Assembly: GCF_009765685.1 (NCBI RefSeq)
Contig: NZ_LMUY01000029.1
Location: 1-64,000, forward strand
DNA length: 64,000 nt
Source of the DNA: Acidisphaera sp. L21
GTDB lineage: Bacteria; Pseudomonadota; Alphaproteobacteria; Acetobacterales; Acetobacteraceae
Direction: 5' to 3'
Shown: one piece after another, positions 43,059 through 51,544 of the stretch
Position numbering within the stretch: the stretch's first letter is position 1
Layout: each line of letters starts with the position of its first letter
The notes under the pieces: generated by a model
The model's input: the letters and a program-made list of their open reading frames with translations, nothing else
What the model was told of the DNA's origin: nothing
Database searches by the model: none
Made by a program: the position numbers and the translations under genes

Positions 43059-43844
43059 CTACGCGGACTTCTTGCGTCGTGCCGCTAGAAATGTGGCCAT
43101 GGTGGCACGTGGTTCGTCGGTGTCCCAGGATGCGGCGAAGGCATCTACGCCGGCGGCGATGGCGCGCGACATCGGCAATTCTTCCCACGCGCGGATCAGC
43201 GTCTTCTGGTTGCGCACGGCCTCCGGCCCGGCGGCCATGAGGGAGTCGAGGTAGGAGCCGACCGCGGCGTCCAAATCGGCGGCGGGGACCAGGCGTTCGA
43301 CCAGGCCCCAGGCGGCGGCGGTTTCGGCGGTGATGTTCTCGCCGAATAGCAGCATTTCGCGGGTGCGGCCCCAGCCGATCAGGGTCGGCAGGAGCGCCGC
43401 CTCCACGACGGAGGGGATGCCGATTTTGACCTCCGGCATGCCGAACACGGCGCCCTGAGCGGCCACGCGCACGTCGCAGGCGGCTGCCATCTCCAGCCCG
43501 GCCCCGAGCGTGTAGCCTTGGATGCGGGCGATGACGGGCGCCGGGCAGTGGCGCAGCATGGAGCAGCAGCGATGGACCCGGGTGATGAATTCCCGGGCGG
43601 TGTCAGCGTCCAGTTCGGCCATTTCATCGATATTGGCGCCGCCGATAAACGCCCGCTCCCCGGCGCCGGTGAGCACTACGGCGGCCAATTCTTCGCGTTG
43701 GGCCAGGTCCTCCATGGCTTCGGCGAACAGGTCCATCAGCGGGCTGGTGAGTGTGTTCAGCTTGGCCGCGTTGTCGATCGTGATGGTCGCGACGATGCGG
43801 CCGGGCCGCCGCTCGGCCAGATCGACGCGGATTTCCGGGGTCAT
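43059..43844 (-). CDS. Enoyl-CoA hydratase/isomerase family protein
   Basis: A 261-residue crotonase-fold protein. The first oxyanion-hole strand is RAFIGGANIDEM and the second ARIQGYTLGAGLEMAAACDVRVA. VKIGIPSVVEAALLP places a Glu in the position of the catalytic Glu of hydratases, while the second catalytic Glu of classical enoyl-CoA hydratases is less clear. It probably acts on an acyl-CoA in fatty or amino acid degradation. It is monocistronic, with its start facing the 322-base spacer before the inositol operon. Confidence 0.9.
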   Translation of the reverse strand: MTPEIRVDLAERRPGRIVATITIDNAAKLNTLTSPLMDLFAEAMEDLAQREELAAVVLTGAGERAFIGGANIDEMAELDADTAREFITRVHRCCSMLRHCPAPVIARIQGYTLGAGLEMAAACDVRVAAQGAVFGMPEVKIGIPSVVEAALLPTLIGWGRTREMLLFGENITAETAAAWGLVERLVPAADLDAAVGSYLDSLMAAGPEAVRNQKTLIRAWEELPMSRAIAAGVDAFAASWDTDEPRATMATFLAARRKKSA

Positions 43845-44166
43845 GTCGGTAGCCTCCCAACTGCATCAGTGTCGTTGCCCTGCTTCGGCACGGTGCCCGA
43901 GGCTCGAGCCTTTGGGGTGCAGAGGCAACCCTTTTGGACCGGGCAGTCGGATGGGATGCGAAATCGGTTCTGGCGTCGGCTGAAAGCTCAATTATAACAA
44001 TCGATAATTGTGACAGATCACGACTCTGTGATCGGGCTATCGATCACGTGCCGTAATCCTGCCTCCGTTTTTCGACTTAACACGCGGGAGCTTGGGCCCA
44101 TGTCATTCCGAACCATTGCGGCGGCGAAGCCCTCGTCTGCCGATGAACCTAGAAGAGAACTACACA
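43845..44166. other. Spacer between the crotonase gene and the inositol/YcaO operon
   Basis: A 322-base divergent intergenic region that must hold promoters for both flanking genes. Its centre (43985-44050) is AT-richer and contains several inverted repeats listed separately; the rest shows no recognisable gene, RNA or riboswitch. An open frame with an ATG at 44092 or 44143 runs into the inositol-phosphate synthase gene, but these starts lack a convincing ribosome-binding site. Confidence 0.65.
43989..44047. promoter_or_regulatory. Cluster of inverted repeats upstream of the inositol/YcaO operon
   Basis: Three elements lie in a row: CAATTAT-N8-ATAATTG (43989-44010, perfect 7-base arms), GATCAC-N6-GTGATC (44016-44033, perfect 6-base arms), and a further GATCAC half-site (44042-44047). 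They stand 120-178 bases before the ATG of the first gene. They look like binding sites for one or two dimeric regulators. No regulator gene is next to the operon, so the factor is unknown. Confidence 0.55.
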
Positions 44167-45372
44167 ATGCCTGATTCCGGCCTCGACGCAGCCAGTACGG
44201 CGCGGCATTTGGGCGTGCTCGTCGTAGGACTTGGCGGCGCGGTTGCCAGCACCGCGGTGGCTGGTATCGAGATGCTGCGGGCTGGGTCCAACGATTTGGC
44301 GGGCTTGCCGCTGGCGAATGTCGGGACCGCGGGGCTGGCGCCGTATCGCAACATCCATTTTGCTGGGTGGGACCTGCATGGCGAGGACCTGGCGAGTGCG
44401 GTGCGTGAACACCGGGTGCTGGACCGTGACCAGACCGAGATGGTGGAGGACGTGCTGTCCACGGTGAAGCCGTGGCCGGCGGTGGGCAGCGTCGATTTTT
44501 GCAAGAATGTCGATGGCACCAACAAGATTGGCGGCAGCCATCGCGATGCGGTGGACCAGATCCGGAGCGACATCCGCAATTATCGGCAGTCGACCGGCGT
44601 GGGCGACGTGGTGATGATCAACCTTGCCTCGGTCGAGCGGTGGCCGGACCTGAAGCTGGAAGTGCTGCAGACAGCCGCGGCGTTCGAGTGTGGGCTGGAC
44701 GCCAGCGACCCGGCGATTAGCCCGGCGATGCTGTATGCCTATGCCGCTATCGTGGAGGGGGTGCCGTATGGCAACTTCACCCCGAGCCTGGCGGCGGATA
44801 TTCCGGCGCTGACACGGCTGGCGGACGAGCGTAACGTCCCTGTCGCGGGCAAGGACGGAAAGACTGGACAGACCTTCATCAAGACCGTGCTGGCGCCGGC
44901 GTTCCGGGCGCGGTCGTTGTATGTGGAGGGGTGGTTTTCCACGAACATCCTGGGCAACCGAGACGGCTTGGCGCTGGATAACGCCGACAGCCTGCGGTCC
45001 AAGCTGAACACCAAGGGGTCGGTATTGGACGACATCCTGGGATATCCGGTGGAGGATCACTTGGTGAACATCCAGTATTACAAGCCGCGTGGCGACAATA
45101 AGGAGGCTTGGGACAACATCGATCTGGTGGGGTTCATGGGCCAGAAGATGCAGATGAAGGTGAACTTCCTCTGCCGCGACAGCATCCTGGCCGCACCGCT
45201 GGTGATCGAGATCGCGCGCGTGCTGGATCTGGCGAAGCAGCGCGGCAAGGGTGGGATCCAGGAGCAACTCGGCATCTTCTTCAAGGCGCCGATGACCCCG
45301 GCGGGCCGGCGGGAGGAGCACTCCTTCCCGGTGCAGCAGAGCAATCTGCTGGATTGGCTGAACGCCGCCTGA
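44167..45372 (+). CDS. ino1: Myo-inositol-1-phosphate synthase
   Basis: A 401-residue NAD-dependent synthase that cyclises glucose-6-phosphate to inositol-3-phosphate (often named 1-phosphate). The NAD loop is LGVLVVGLGGAVASTAVAG. TNKIGGSHRD and KTGQTFIKTVLAPAF with the catalytic lysines, then GWFSTNILGNRDGLAL and VLDDILGYPVEDHLVNIQYYKPRGD, match the family. The ATG at 44167 is preferred because AGAAGAGA precedes it. It is the first gene of the nine-gene operon and defines its probable precursor. Its stop overlaps the next start (TGATG). Confidence 0.93.
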   Translation: MPDSGLDAASTARHLGVLVVGLGGAVASTAVAGIEMLRAGSNDLAGLPLANVGTAGLAPYRNIHFAGWDLHGEDLASAVREHRVLDRDQTEMVEDVLSTVKPWPAVGSVDFCKNVDGTNKIGGSHRDAVDQIRSDIRNYRQSTGVGDVVMINLASVERWPDLKLEVLQTAAAFECGLDASDPAISPAMLYAYAAIVEGVPYGNFTPSLAADIPALTRLADERNVPVAGKDGKTGQTFIKTVLAPAFRARSLYVEGWFSTNILGNRDGLALDNADSLRSKLNTKGSVLDDILGYPVEDHLVNIQYYKPRGDNKEAWDNIDLVGFMGQKMQMKVNFLCRDSILAAPLVIEIARVLDLAKQRGKGGIQEQLGIFFKAPMTPAGRREEHSFPVQQSNLLDWLNAA

Positions 45373-46274
45373 TGGATGGCGGCGGTACTCTTGGCGGGGT
45401 GGGTGCGCTTACCCCGCTGGCAGCAGAACTGGGTGATCTGAAGCGGATCCGGGACGCGTCGTCCCCCGACAGCCTTGCGGTGCGGGCGTTCCGCCGGGCA
45501 TGGGGGCGGCTGGCGGCCGGCGAGGATGCTCGGGCGGTAGCGCTGTCCACCACCGCGGATGCGCTGGCGGCGGCCCGGTTGGCTGGGATCGATCGGGGCG
45601 TGTTGGCGGCGGCTGGGGTGGCCGATCCGTTGGCGATTTTGCAGCGGAGCTTCGATGAGGTTGCCGGGCCGGTCGCACCGGCGTTGCGGAGCGCGTTGCG
45701 GGAGCATTTGGGGCGGGATATGGCCGCCTCTCCCGCGCCGGCGTTTGCGGAGGCGCTGATTCGTCAGCCGCGTGCGGGCGCCACCTGCCCTGGCAAGCCG
45801 CGCCTGGTGTTGGAGCCACCGGAGAACCACGGCGACCATTGCCTGGTGGTGGCGGTGTTGGGCACGGTGCTCGCCGGGCTGTATGGCGCCGACCCGTCGA
45901 CAGCGTTCGTGGCGGGCATGGCGCATCATCTGCACAATGCCATGCTGCCGGATAGCGGGTTTGCGGGCGAAATCCTGCTGGGCGACGAGTTGGGGCCGCT
46001 GATGCGGCGGCTGTTCGACCGGGAGCTGGCGACGCTGGCGGGGCCGGTGGAGATTACCGTGCGCGCTGCGCTGGTGACGATCGGGGACGCGGAGACACCC
46101 GAGGGCCGGGCGTTCAATGCGGCCGACGTGATGGATCGGGTGTTGCAGATGCGGCAGTACGACCGGGTTGCCGGTTTCACCACGTCGCAGGCGCTGGATG
46201 ATCTCGAATTGGTGCATGCAGGCCCGTTGCAGGCATTTCACCAGGTGGTGTTGGCGGAGGCCGGGCTGCCGTGA
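45372..46274 (+). CDS. Atypical HD-fold protein (HD replaced by HH)
   Basis: A 300-residue protein with an extended helical N-terminal half and an HD-like C-terminal half. ENHGDHCLVVAVLGTVLAGL recalls the first HD helix with His156. AGMAHHLHNAML recalls the HD helix, but the Asp is replaced by His186. AADVMDRVLQM recalls the last metal Asp (Asp252). This resembles the YfbR-type HD nucleotidases. The altered metal site could give a different metal or activity, for example on a phosphorylated inositol. Family membership is my by-eye alignment. It is embedded in the operon by TGATG and GTGA overlaps. Confidence 0.7.
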   Translation: MDGGGTLGGVGALTPLAAELGDLKRIRDASSPDSLAVRAFRRAWGRLAAGEDARAVALSTTADALAAARLAGIDRGVLAAAGVADPLAILQRSFDEVAGPVAPALRSALREHLGRDMAASPAPAFAEALIRQPRAGATCPGKPRLVLEPPENHGDHCLVVAVLGTVLAGLYGADPSTAFVAGMAHHLHNAMLPDSGFAGEILLGDELGPLMRRLFDRELATLAGPVEITVRAALVTIGDAETPEGRAFNAADVMDRVLQMRQYDRVAGFTTSQALDDLELVHAGPLQAFHQVVLAEAGLP

Positions 46275-47389
46275 TCCTGCGCAGCCCGGTAACGGGCCGT
46301 GTGCTGACCCGAGCCGGCCACAGCCTTTCCGCCGCGGGTGAGCGTTGGCCGGTTGTGGATGATATCGCGTTCCTGCGTGCGGATCGGCGGGCGTTGGCGG
46401 GTGAGGTGCTGGCGTGCCTGGATTCGGGCGATGCTACTGGCGCGTTGGTGACGTTATTGGGTGACCAGGATGGCTGGGCCCGCACGCCGCCGCCCACCGA
46501 CGAGGCCCGGCGGGAGGTGATTGCAGGGCGGGATACGCTGAGCTTCCGGGCGGCGATGGACTTACTGGCGTTCGGCCCGGTCGGCACCTATTTCGCGCAT
46601 CGCTGGACGGACCCGACGTTCCTGTCCGGGCTGGCATTGGCGCAGTCGTATTGGGGGGCGCCGCGGTCGGTGCTGGAGTTGGCATGTGGCGCCGGGCATT
46701 TTCTGCGTGCGTTTGCCGGCCATGCGACGGAGGTTATTGGCGGGGATTTGGTGTTTGCCAAATTGTGGCTGGCCCGGCATTGGATCGCGCCGCTGGCGAC
46801 GTTGGTATGTTTCGACGCGGCGTCCCCCTGGCCGTTCGCCCATCGCGCCGCCGATCTGCTGTTCTGCCACGACGCGTTCTACTTTCTGCCGGAAAAACGC
46901 GATGTCGCGGCGGAGATGCTGCGCGTGGGCACGCGGATCTTGGTGGGGCATATGCACAACGCGCTGGTGGATAATCTTTCGGCCGGGGAGCCGATGGAGC
47001 CGGCGACCTACGCCGCGATGTTCCCGGCGCCCGACATGTTCGACGACCGTGAGTTGACCGCGGCGTTGGTAGCGGGGCGTGTGCCGCGCATTTCCACACT
47101 GCACGACTTGGCGACGGCACCGGCGATCGCGCTGGCCGTCGGCACGGCAGCGCCGGGTTTGGCAACGGGGCCGTTGACCGACCCGACGCCGGGCACTGCG
47201 TTGCGTCGCAACCCGCTGTATCAGGGCGGGGAAATCGCATGGCCGAGCGAGCGGTATGCGACCGAATATGGGCCGCTCGCCACATATCCGTCGCATAGCC
47301 ACGCGGCGGAGCACGCTGTCGCTGGGAGCGTGGCCGTCGACAGCTTGGCCCGGCAACGCGTGTTCGTCGATCTGCCGGAGCGGTGGTGA
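46271..47389 (+). CDS. SAM-dependent methyltransferase-like protein
   Basis: A 372-residue protein. Residues about 130-235 form a class I methyltransferase core with the SAM-binding loop VLELACGAGHFLRAF and a strand-4 region FDAASPWPFAHRAADLLFCHDAFYFL. The first 35 residues resemble a Trm112-like N-terminal domain without zinc cysteines. The C-terminal 130 residues contain ALRRNPLYQGGEIAWPSERY and may form a substrate-binding extension. A methyl-transfer step on an inositol- or sugar-derived intermediate is a reasonable guess. The GTG start overlaps the stop of the HD-like gene (GTGA). Confidence 0.78.
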   Translation: MILRSPVTGRVLTRAGHSLSAAGERWPVVDDIAFLRADRRALAGEVLACLDSGDATGALVTLLGDQDGWARTPPPTDEARREVIAGRDTLSFRAAMDLLAFGPVGTYFAHRWTDPTFLSGLALAQSYWGAPRSVLELACGAGHFLRAFAGHATEVIGGDLVFAKLWLARHWIAPLATLVCFDAASPWPFAHRAADLLFCHDAFYFLPEKRDVAAEMLRVGTRILVGHMHNALVDNLSAGEPMEPATYAAMFPAPDMFDDRELTAALVAGRVPRISTLHDLATAPAIALAVGTAAPGLATGPLTDPTPGTALRRNPLYQGGEIAWPSERYATEYGPLATYPSHSHAAEHAVAGSVAVDSLARQRVFVDLPERW

Positions 47390-48399
47390 TGGGCATTCGC
47401 TGGGGCATCGCCGGGTGCGGCTGGGTGGCGCGGGACTACGTGGCACCGGCGATCGTGGCGTCGGGCAACGGCTCGTTGGCGGCGCTTTACGATGTGTCCG
47501 CGGCGTCCCTGTCGCGGGCCGCGGGGCTGTTCCCGATGGCGCGGGCCTACGCAGACCAGGATGCGTTTTTCGGTGCGATCGATGCGGTTTACATCGCCTC
47601 CCCAAACGACGCGCATTGCGCGTTGGTCGAAGCCGCCGCGGCGGCGGCCGTGCCGGTGCTGTGCGAGAAGCCGATGGCGACCAGCATGGCGGATGCGCAG
47701 GCGATGGTGGATGCGTGTGCCCGTGCGGGGGTTGCCTACGCCACCGCGTTCGACCAGCGGTTTCATCCGGCGCACCAGCATCTGGCCGGGCTGGTGCGGG
47801 ACGGCGCGTTGGGCAATGTGACCGCCATCCGGATTGCCTATTGCTGCTGGGTCGGTGCGGATTTCCAGGGCGATAATTGGCGTATCGACCCAGCCCGCGC
47901 CGGCGGTGGCGCGCTGATCGACCTGGCACCGCATGGGCTCGATCTCGCATCCTTCCTGCTGGGTGATCGGTTGGTCGATATCGCGGCAATGGGGCAGTCC
48001 AAGGTGCATGCTTACGCGGTGGAAGATGGCGCGGTACTGATCGCGCAGGCAGCTGGCGGGGCGCTGGTGCAATTGCACGTCGCGTATAACTGCCCGGAGA
48101 CGTATCCGCGCCGGCGGTTGGAGGTGCTGGGCACCACCGCGCAGATCGTCGCCACCGATACGCTGGGCCAGACGCCTGGTGGCACGCTGGAACTGACGCA
48201 CGCGGCTACGGGCGCCACTGAGTTGCTGGTGGTGCCGGGCGCCGAACGCTCCCCATTTCTGAACCAGGTGGAGGCGTTTGCGGCGGCGCTGCTGGCCGGG
48301 CAGGATTTTGCTTTTCCGCCGTTGCACGATTTGCACATCATGGACCTGGTTCTGCGTGCGCAACGCCAGGCCCGGCCGGAGTTGACCGATGCCGCTTAA
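47389..48399 (+). CDS. Gfo/Idh/MocA-family oxidoreductase
   Basis: A 336-residue NAD(P)-dependent dehydrogenase of the Gfo/Idh/MocA family, which often oxidises inositols or sugars. The Rossmann loop is WGIAGCGWVARDYVAPAI. CEKPMATS is the EKP signature with the catalytic Lys, and GGGALIDLAPHGLDLASFLLGD holds the Asp/His pair. Within an operon that starts with inositol-phosphate synthase, a scyllo- or myo-inositol dehydrogenase role is attractive. The ATG at 47389 overlaps the previous stop (TGATG). An upstream Met (47383) is also open. Confidence 0.9.
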   Translation: MGIRWGIAGCGWVARDYVAPAIVASGNGSLAALYDVSAASLSRAAGLFPMARAYADQDAFFGAIDAVYIASPNDAHCALVEAAAAAAVPVLCEKPMATSMADAQAMVDACARAGVAYATAFDQRFHPAHQHLAGLVRDGALGNVTAIRIAYCCWVGADFQGDNWRIDPARAGGGALIDLAPHGLDLASFLLGDRLVDIAAMGQSKVHAYAVEDGAVLIAQAAGGALVQLHVAYNCPETYPRRRLEVLGTTAQIVATDTLGQTPGGTLELTHAATGATELLVVPGAERSPFLNQVEAFAAALLAGQDFAFPPLHDLHIMDLVLRAQRQARPELTDAA

Positions 48400-49210
48400 A
48401 CCCTATGCCTGCACCAATTGCGGTCACTGGCAGAAATACTTCGCCGTGCCGCCGAACTGTCCGATCTGTACCGATGTGCGCAACGACCTGCCGGAAAACG
48501 GGTGGGAGTTCGTGACGCCGGAGCAAGTGGCGCCGACGTTGGACTATCATTGGCGCGAGGCCATTCCTGGCGTGTGGGAGTTCTGGTCTACCCCCCGCTT
48601 CGGGCTGGACAGTCATGGCTGGCTGCTGACTTACCCGGATGGGAATGTCGCGTTCGAAGCGGCGCCCTATTACAACGCGGCGCAATTGGCGAAGATCGGC
48701 GAACTCGGCGGCATCCGGTTCCTGGCGGCGTCGCATCCGCATGGTTATGGCGCGCTGTTCCAGTTGCAGGAGGCGTTCAACCCGGCATTGCTGATCCAGA
48801 AAGACGATCTGGAATGGACCAAGGCGATGCACGTCACCCTGCCCTATGACGATGTTTTCGAGATCAGGCCGGGCCTAAGCCTACATCACACGGGCGGGCA
48901 TTACGATGGCCATGCCATTCTTTATGATCGGGAACGTAAAGCCGTGTTCGCCGGGGATTCGCTGAAGATCGATTTCGACGCCGATGGAAGCGCGCAGCGC
49001 ATCTCCTGCCACAAGGCGTATCATAAGCAGATCCCGCTCTCCCGCGACGAGGTGCGGCGGTATCGTGCGGTGTATGAGCAGTTGGACTTCACCACCGTGT
49101 TCACGCCGTTCGAGTACGCTACCGACACCAGCACCAAGGCGGCGTTGGCGCTGTTCGACGAGTTGATCGCCGGGCCGCCTTTCACCTCGCCGATCCAGAT
49201 CGCACGATGA
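48389..49210 (+). CDS. MBL-fold metallo-hydrolase-like protein with N-terminal zinc ribbon
   Basis: A 273-residue protein. The first 30 residues form a small zinc ribbon or rubredoxin-like knuckle (YACTNCGHWQKYF and NCPICTDV, giving two CxxC pairs). The rest has a metallo-beta-lactamase fold: LLTYPDGNVAFEAAPYY, SHPHGYGALFQLQ in place of the HxHxDH motif, HHTGGHYDGHAILYD and VFAGDSLKIDFD. The first motif keeps HxHxxG rather than HxHxDH, so the metal site may be altered. It overlaps the Gfo/Idh gene by 11 bases and the YcaO gene by four, indicating close functional coupling with YcaO. Confidence 0.8.
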   Translation: MPLKPYACTNCGHWQKYFAVPPNCPICTDVRNDLPENGWEFVTPEQVAPTLDYHWREAIPGVWEFWSTPRFGLDSHGWLLTYPDGNVAFEAAPYYNAAQLAKIGELGGIRFLAASHPHGYGALFQLQEAFNPALLIQKDDLEWTKAMHVTLPYDDVFEIRPGLSLHHTGGHYDGHAILYDRERKAVFAGDSLKIDFDADGSAQRISCHKAYHKQIPLSRDEVRRYRAVYEQLDFTTVFTPFEYATDTSTKAALALFDELIAGPPFTSPIQIAR

Positions 49211-50712
49211 CCCAGCATTTCTTGCCTGCCGATATCCCCGATGCGGCCGCTGCCTACATCGAATCGATGCCGCCGGGCCGGGTGGAATTGTTCAGCCTGG
49301 CGCCGTTGGATCGAACGGGCGTGGCGTGCTGGAACGCGATTTTCCTCAACAGCGACGGCACACGATTCCATGGCGTCACCCCGCACGGCGTGGGCTATGG
49401 CACCACCGATGCGGAGGCGATCATCGGCACGACGGGCGAGTTGGCGGAGGCGGTGCATGCAGCCGGCGCCATCGCGCGCTTCCCCCGCCGCATCGGCAGC
49501 TACGCCGCACTGGCAGCCGAACTCGGCGTGCGCGGCATTGCCGATCCGCTGACATTGACGCTGCCCGCTGGCAGTCCGGTCGACCACGACACGGTGCTGG
49601 AATGGGTGCCGGCGCAACGCTGGCCGAGTGGCGAGAGCGTGCTGGTGCCGACGGAGATCGCCGGGTGTTCGGTGGGGGATTTCACGCCGGGTTATCAGCC
49701 GTTCATCACGCCGATTACCAACGGGCTGGGCGCCGGGCCGACGCTGGATTTCGCCATCGGCCACGGCATCTGCGAGTTGCTGCAACGGGACGGCAACGGC
49801 ACCGGTTTTCGCGCGCTGGATCGCGGCATCGCGCTGGATCTGGGCGACGGCCCGGCGGACCCGCGCACCCGGGCGCTGCTGGACCGGTTGGCAGCGTTGA
49901 ATATCGACGTGATTCCAAAATTCGCCTCCGACGAGTTTGGCGTGGCCGGGGTGTATTGCGTGGGGGGCGAGCGCGATGCCTCGGCGCCGTTTCCGATCAT
50001 GCTGACGGCGGCGGGGGAAGCAGCCTCCGTCGATCGGGAGCAGGCGTTGCGCAAGGCATTGTTCGAATTTGCCGCCGCGCGGGTGCGAAAGATGTTCAGC
50101 CATGCGCCGCTGTCGCAGATCGCACACATCGCGCCGCCGGGGTATTTGGAACGTTTCCGATCCTACCACTCGCTGGATGGGGAGGAGAGCCGGGCGCTGC
50201 GCGAGATGATGGCCTGGTGCCGCAGCGATGCGCCGACGTTGCGCGGCTATATGGCGGATACGGTGCTGTCCCGCCGGGCGACGAAGCGGTTCGACGAGTT
50301 GCCGACATGGGATGGCCCGCTGTCCGGCACGCCCCTGGTCACCGAATTGGCCCGGCGGTTTGCGGCGGCTGGCATGGAGGTGCTGTTCGTTGATTTCTCG
50401 CCGTCGGGTGCGCGGGATGTGCATGTGGTAAAGGCTATCGTTCCGGGGCTGGAGGTCGAAACCATGAGCTATCATCGGATCGGCGAACGCGGGGTGCGCA
50501 AGTTGATGGAGCGGAACTCGCCGCTGGTCGGCCTTGGCGCGCCGCCGCCGGGTGCGCTGCCGGTGCGTCTGCCGGCCGGTGCGGCGGAGCGGCTGGGCGG
50601 GGCGGCGTGGCTGGATGTGGCGGCGGTGGACCGGATCGTCGGACGGCTTTATCCGTTGTATCGCGAACCTGAAGTACACAGCGCCCCGATCGCGATCGAG
50701 AAACGCGCATGA
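49207..50712 (+). CDS. YcaO-domain protein
   Basis: A 501-residue YcaO-family protein. YcaO enzymes activate amide or related oxygens with ATP to form azolines, thioamides, amidines or macrocycles. Signature pieces are GTTDAEAIIGTTGELAEAV with Glu78 and Glu81, and ITNGLGAGPTLDFAIGHGICELLQRD with Glu190 and Asp195, the positions that bind ATP-Mg in characterised members. It lacks the C-terminal PxPxP of azoline-forming YcaOs. No TfuA, E1-like partner, dehydrogenase or precursor peptide is visible around it. It is translationally coupled to its neighbours on both sides (ATGA). Confidence 0.85.
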   Translation: MTQHFLPADIPDAAAAYIESMPPGRVELFSLAPLDRTGVACWNAIFLNSDGTRFHGVTPHGVGYGTTDAEAIIGTTGELAEAVHAAGAIARFPRRIGSYAALAAELGVRGIADPLTLTLPAGSPVDHDTVLEWVPAQRWPSGESVLVPTEIAGCSVGDFTPGYQPFITPITNGLGAGPTLDFAIGHGICELLQRDGNGTGFRALDRGIALDLGDGPADPRTRALLDRLAALNIDVIPKFASDEFGVAGVYCVGGERDASAPFPIMLTAAGEAASVDREQALRKALFEFAAARVRKMFSHAPLSQIAHIAPPGYLERFRSYHSLDGEESRALREMMAWCRSDAPTLRGYMADTVLSRRATKRFDELPTWDGPLSGTPLVTELARRFAAAGMEVLFVDFSPSGARDVHVVKAIVPGLEVETMSYHRIGERGVRKLMERNSPLVGLGAPPPGALPVRLPAGAAERLGGAAWLDVAAVDRIVGRLYPLYREPEVHSAPIAIEKRA

Positions 50713-51533
50713 CACTCCGCTTCGCCTTCAACACCAATGGTGCGGCCAACCATCGCCTTGATGATGCGCTGACACTGATTGCCGAGGCCGGGTATGACGG
50801 CGTGGCATTGACGCTCGATATCCATCATTTGGATCCGTACGATCCGGATTTCCTGCTGAACACCCGCCACGTCGCCGCCCGGCTGCGGGCACTGAATTTG
50901 GGCTGCGTGGTGGAAACCGGCGCGCGCTTCCTGTTGGACCCGCGGGCGAAACACGAGCCGACGCTGCTGTCGGCCGATGCGGATGGCCGGGCACGCCGGG
51001 TAGATTTCCTGACCCGAGCCTTGACCGTGGTTGCGGAGACCGGCGGCGAGGCGATGAGCTTCTGGGCCGGCGTGCCGAAGCCGGGCGTCACGGCCGAGCA
51101 AGCGGGGGGCTGGCTGCTGGAGGGTGTGACCGAGATCGTCAAGCGCGCCGAAGTCATGGGCGTCGTTGCCGCGCTGGAGCCGGAGCCCGGCATGCTGATC
51201 GAAACATTGGACGATTGGCGCGCCCTGGGCATTCCGGGCCTTACACTGGCGCTAGATACCGGACATTGCCTGGTGACGGGCGAACGCGACCCTGCTGCGG
51301 CGGTGCGGGAGTTTGCCGGCGACCTCGGTACCGTCACGATCGAGGATATGAAGCGAGGGGCGCATATCCATTTGCCGTTCGGCGAGGGCGATATGGATGT
51401 GCCAGCCGTGCTGTCGGCGCTGACCGAGATTGGGTTCCAGAAGCTAATCTGCGTCGAATTGTCCCGCGAGAGCCATCGCGCCGATACCATGATTCCCGAC
51501 TCGCTGGCCGCCCTGCGCGCCGCGCTGCCCTGA
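50709..51533 (+). CDS. Sugar phosphate isomerase/epimerase-like TIM-barrel protein
   Basis: A 274-residue protein of the xylose-isomerase-like (AP endonuclease 2) barrel family. Metal ligands are expected in ALEPEPGMLIETLDDW (Glu), TLALDTGHCLV (Asp, His), VTIEDMKRGAHIHLPFGEGDMD (His) and LICVELSRESH (Glu). Relatives include inosose dehydratase and isomerase (IolE, IolI) and hydroxypyruvate isomerase. Together with the inositol-phosphate synthase and Gfo/Idh genes, this suggests handling of an inosose or ketose intermediate. The ATG overlaps the YcaO stop (ATGA). Confidence 0.87.
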   Translation: MTLRFAFNTNGAANHRLDDALTLIAEAGYDGVALTLDIHHLDPYDPDFLLNTRHVAARLRALNLGCVVETGARFLLDPRAKHEPTLLSADADGRARRVDFLTRALTVVAETGGEAMSFWAGVPKPGVTAEQAGGWLLEGVTEIVKRAEVMGVVAALEPEPGMLIETLDDWRALGIPGLTLALDTGHCLVTGERDPAAAVREFAGDLGTVTIEDMKRGAHIHLPFGEGDMDVPAVLSALTEIGFQKLICVELSRESHRADTMIPDSLAALRAALP

Positions 51534-51544
51534 AGGACACCCCG

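Noticed and set aside
44092-44166. N-terminal extension of inositol-phosphate synthase
   Set aside because: The 25 extra codons from 44092 read Arg/Pro-rich and lack a ribosome-binding site; 44167 has AGAAGAGA in good position.
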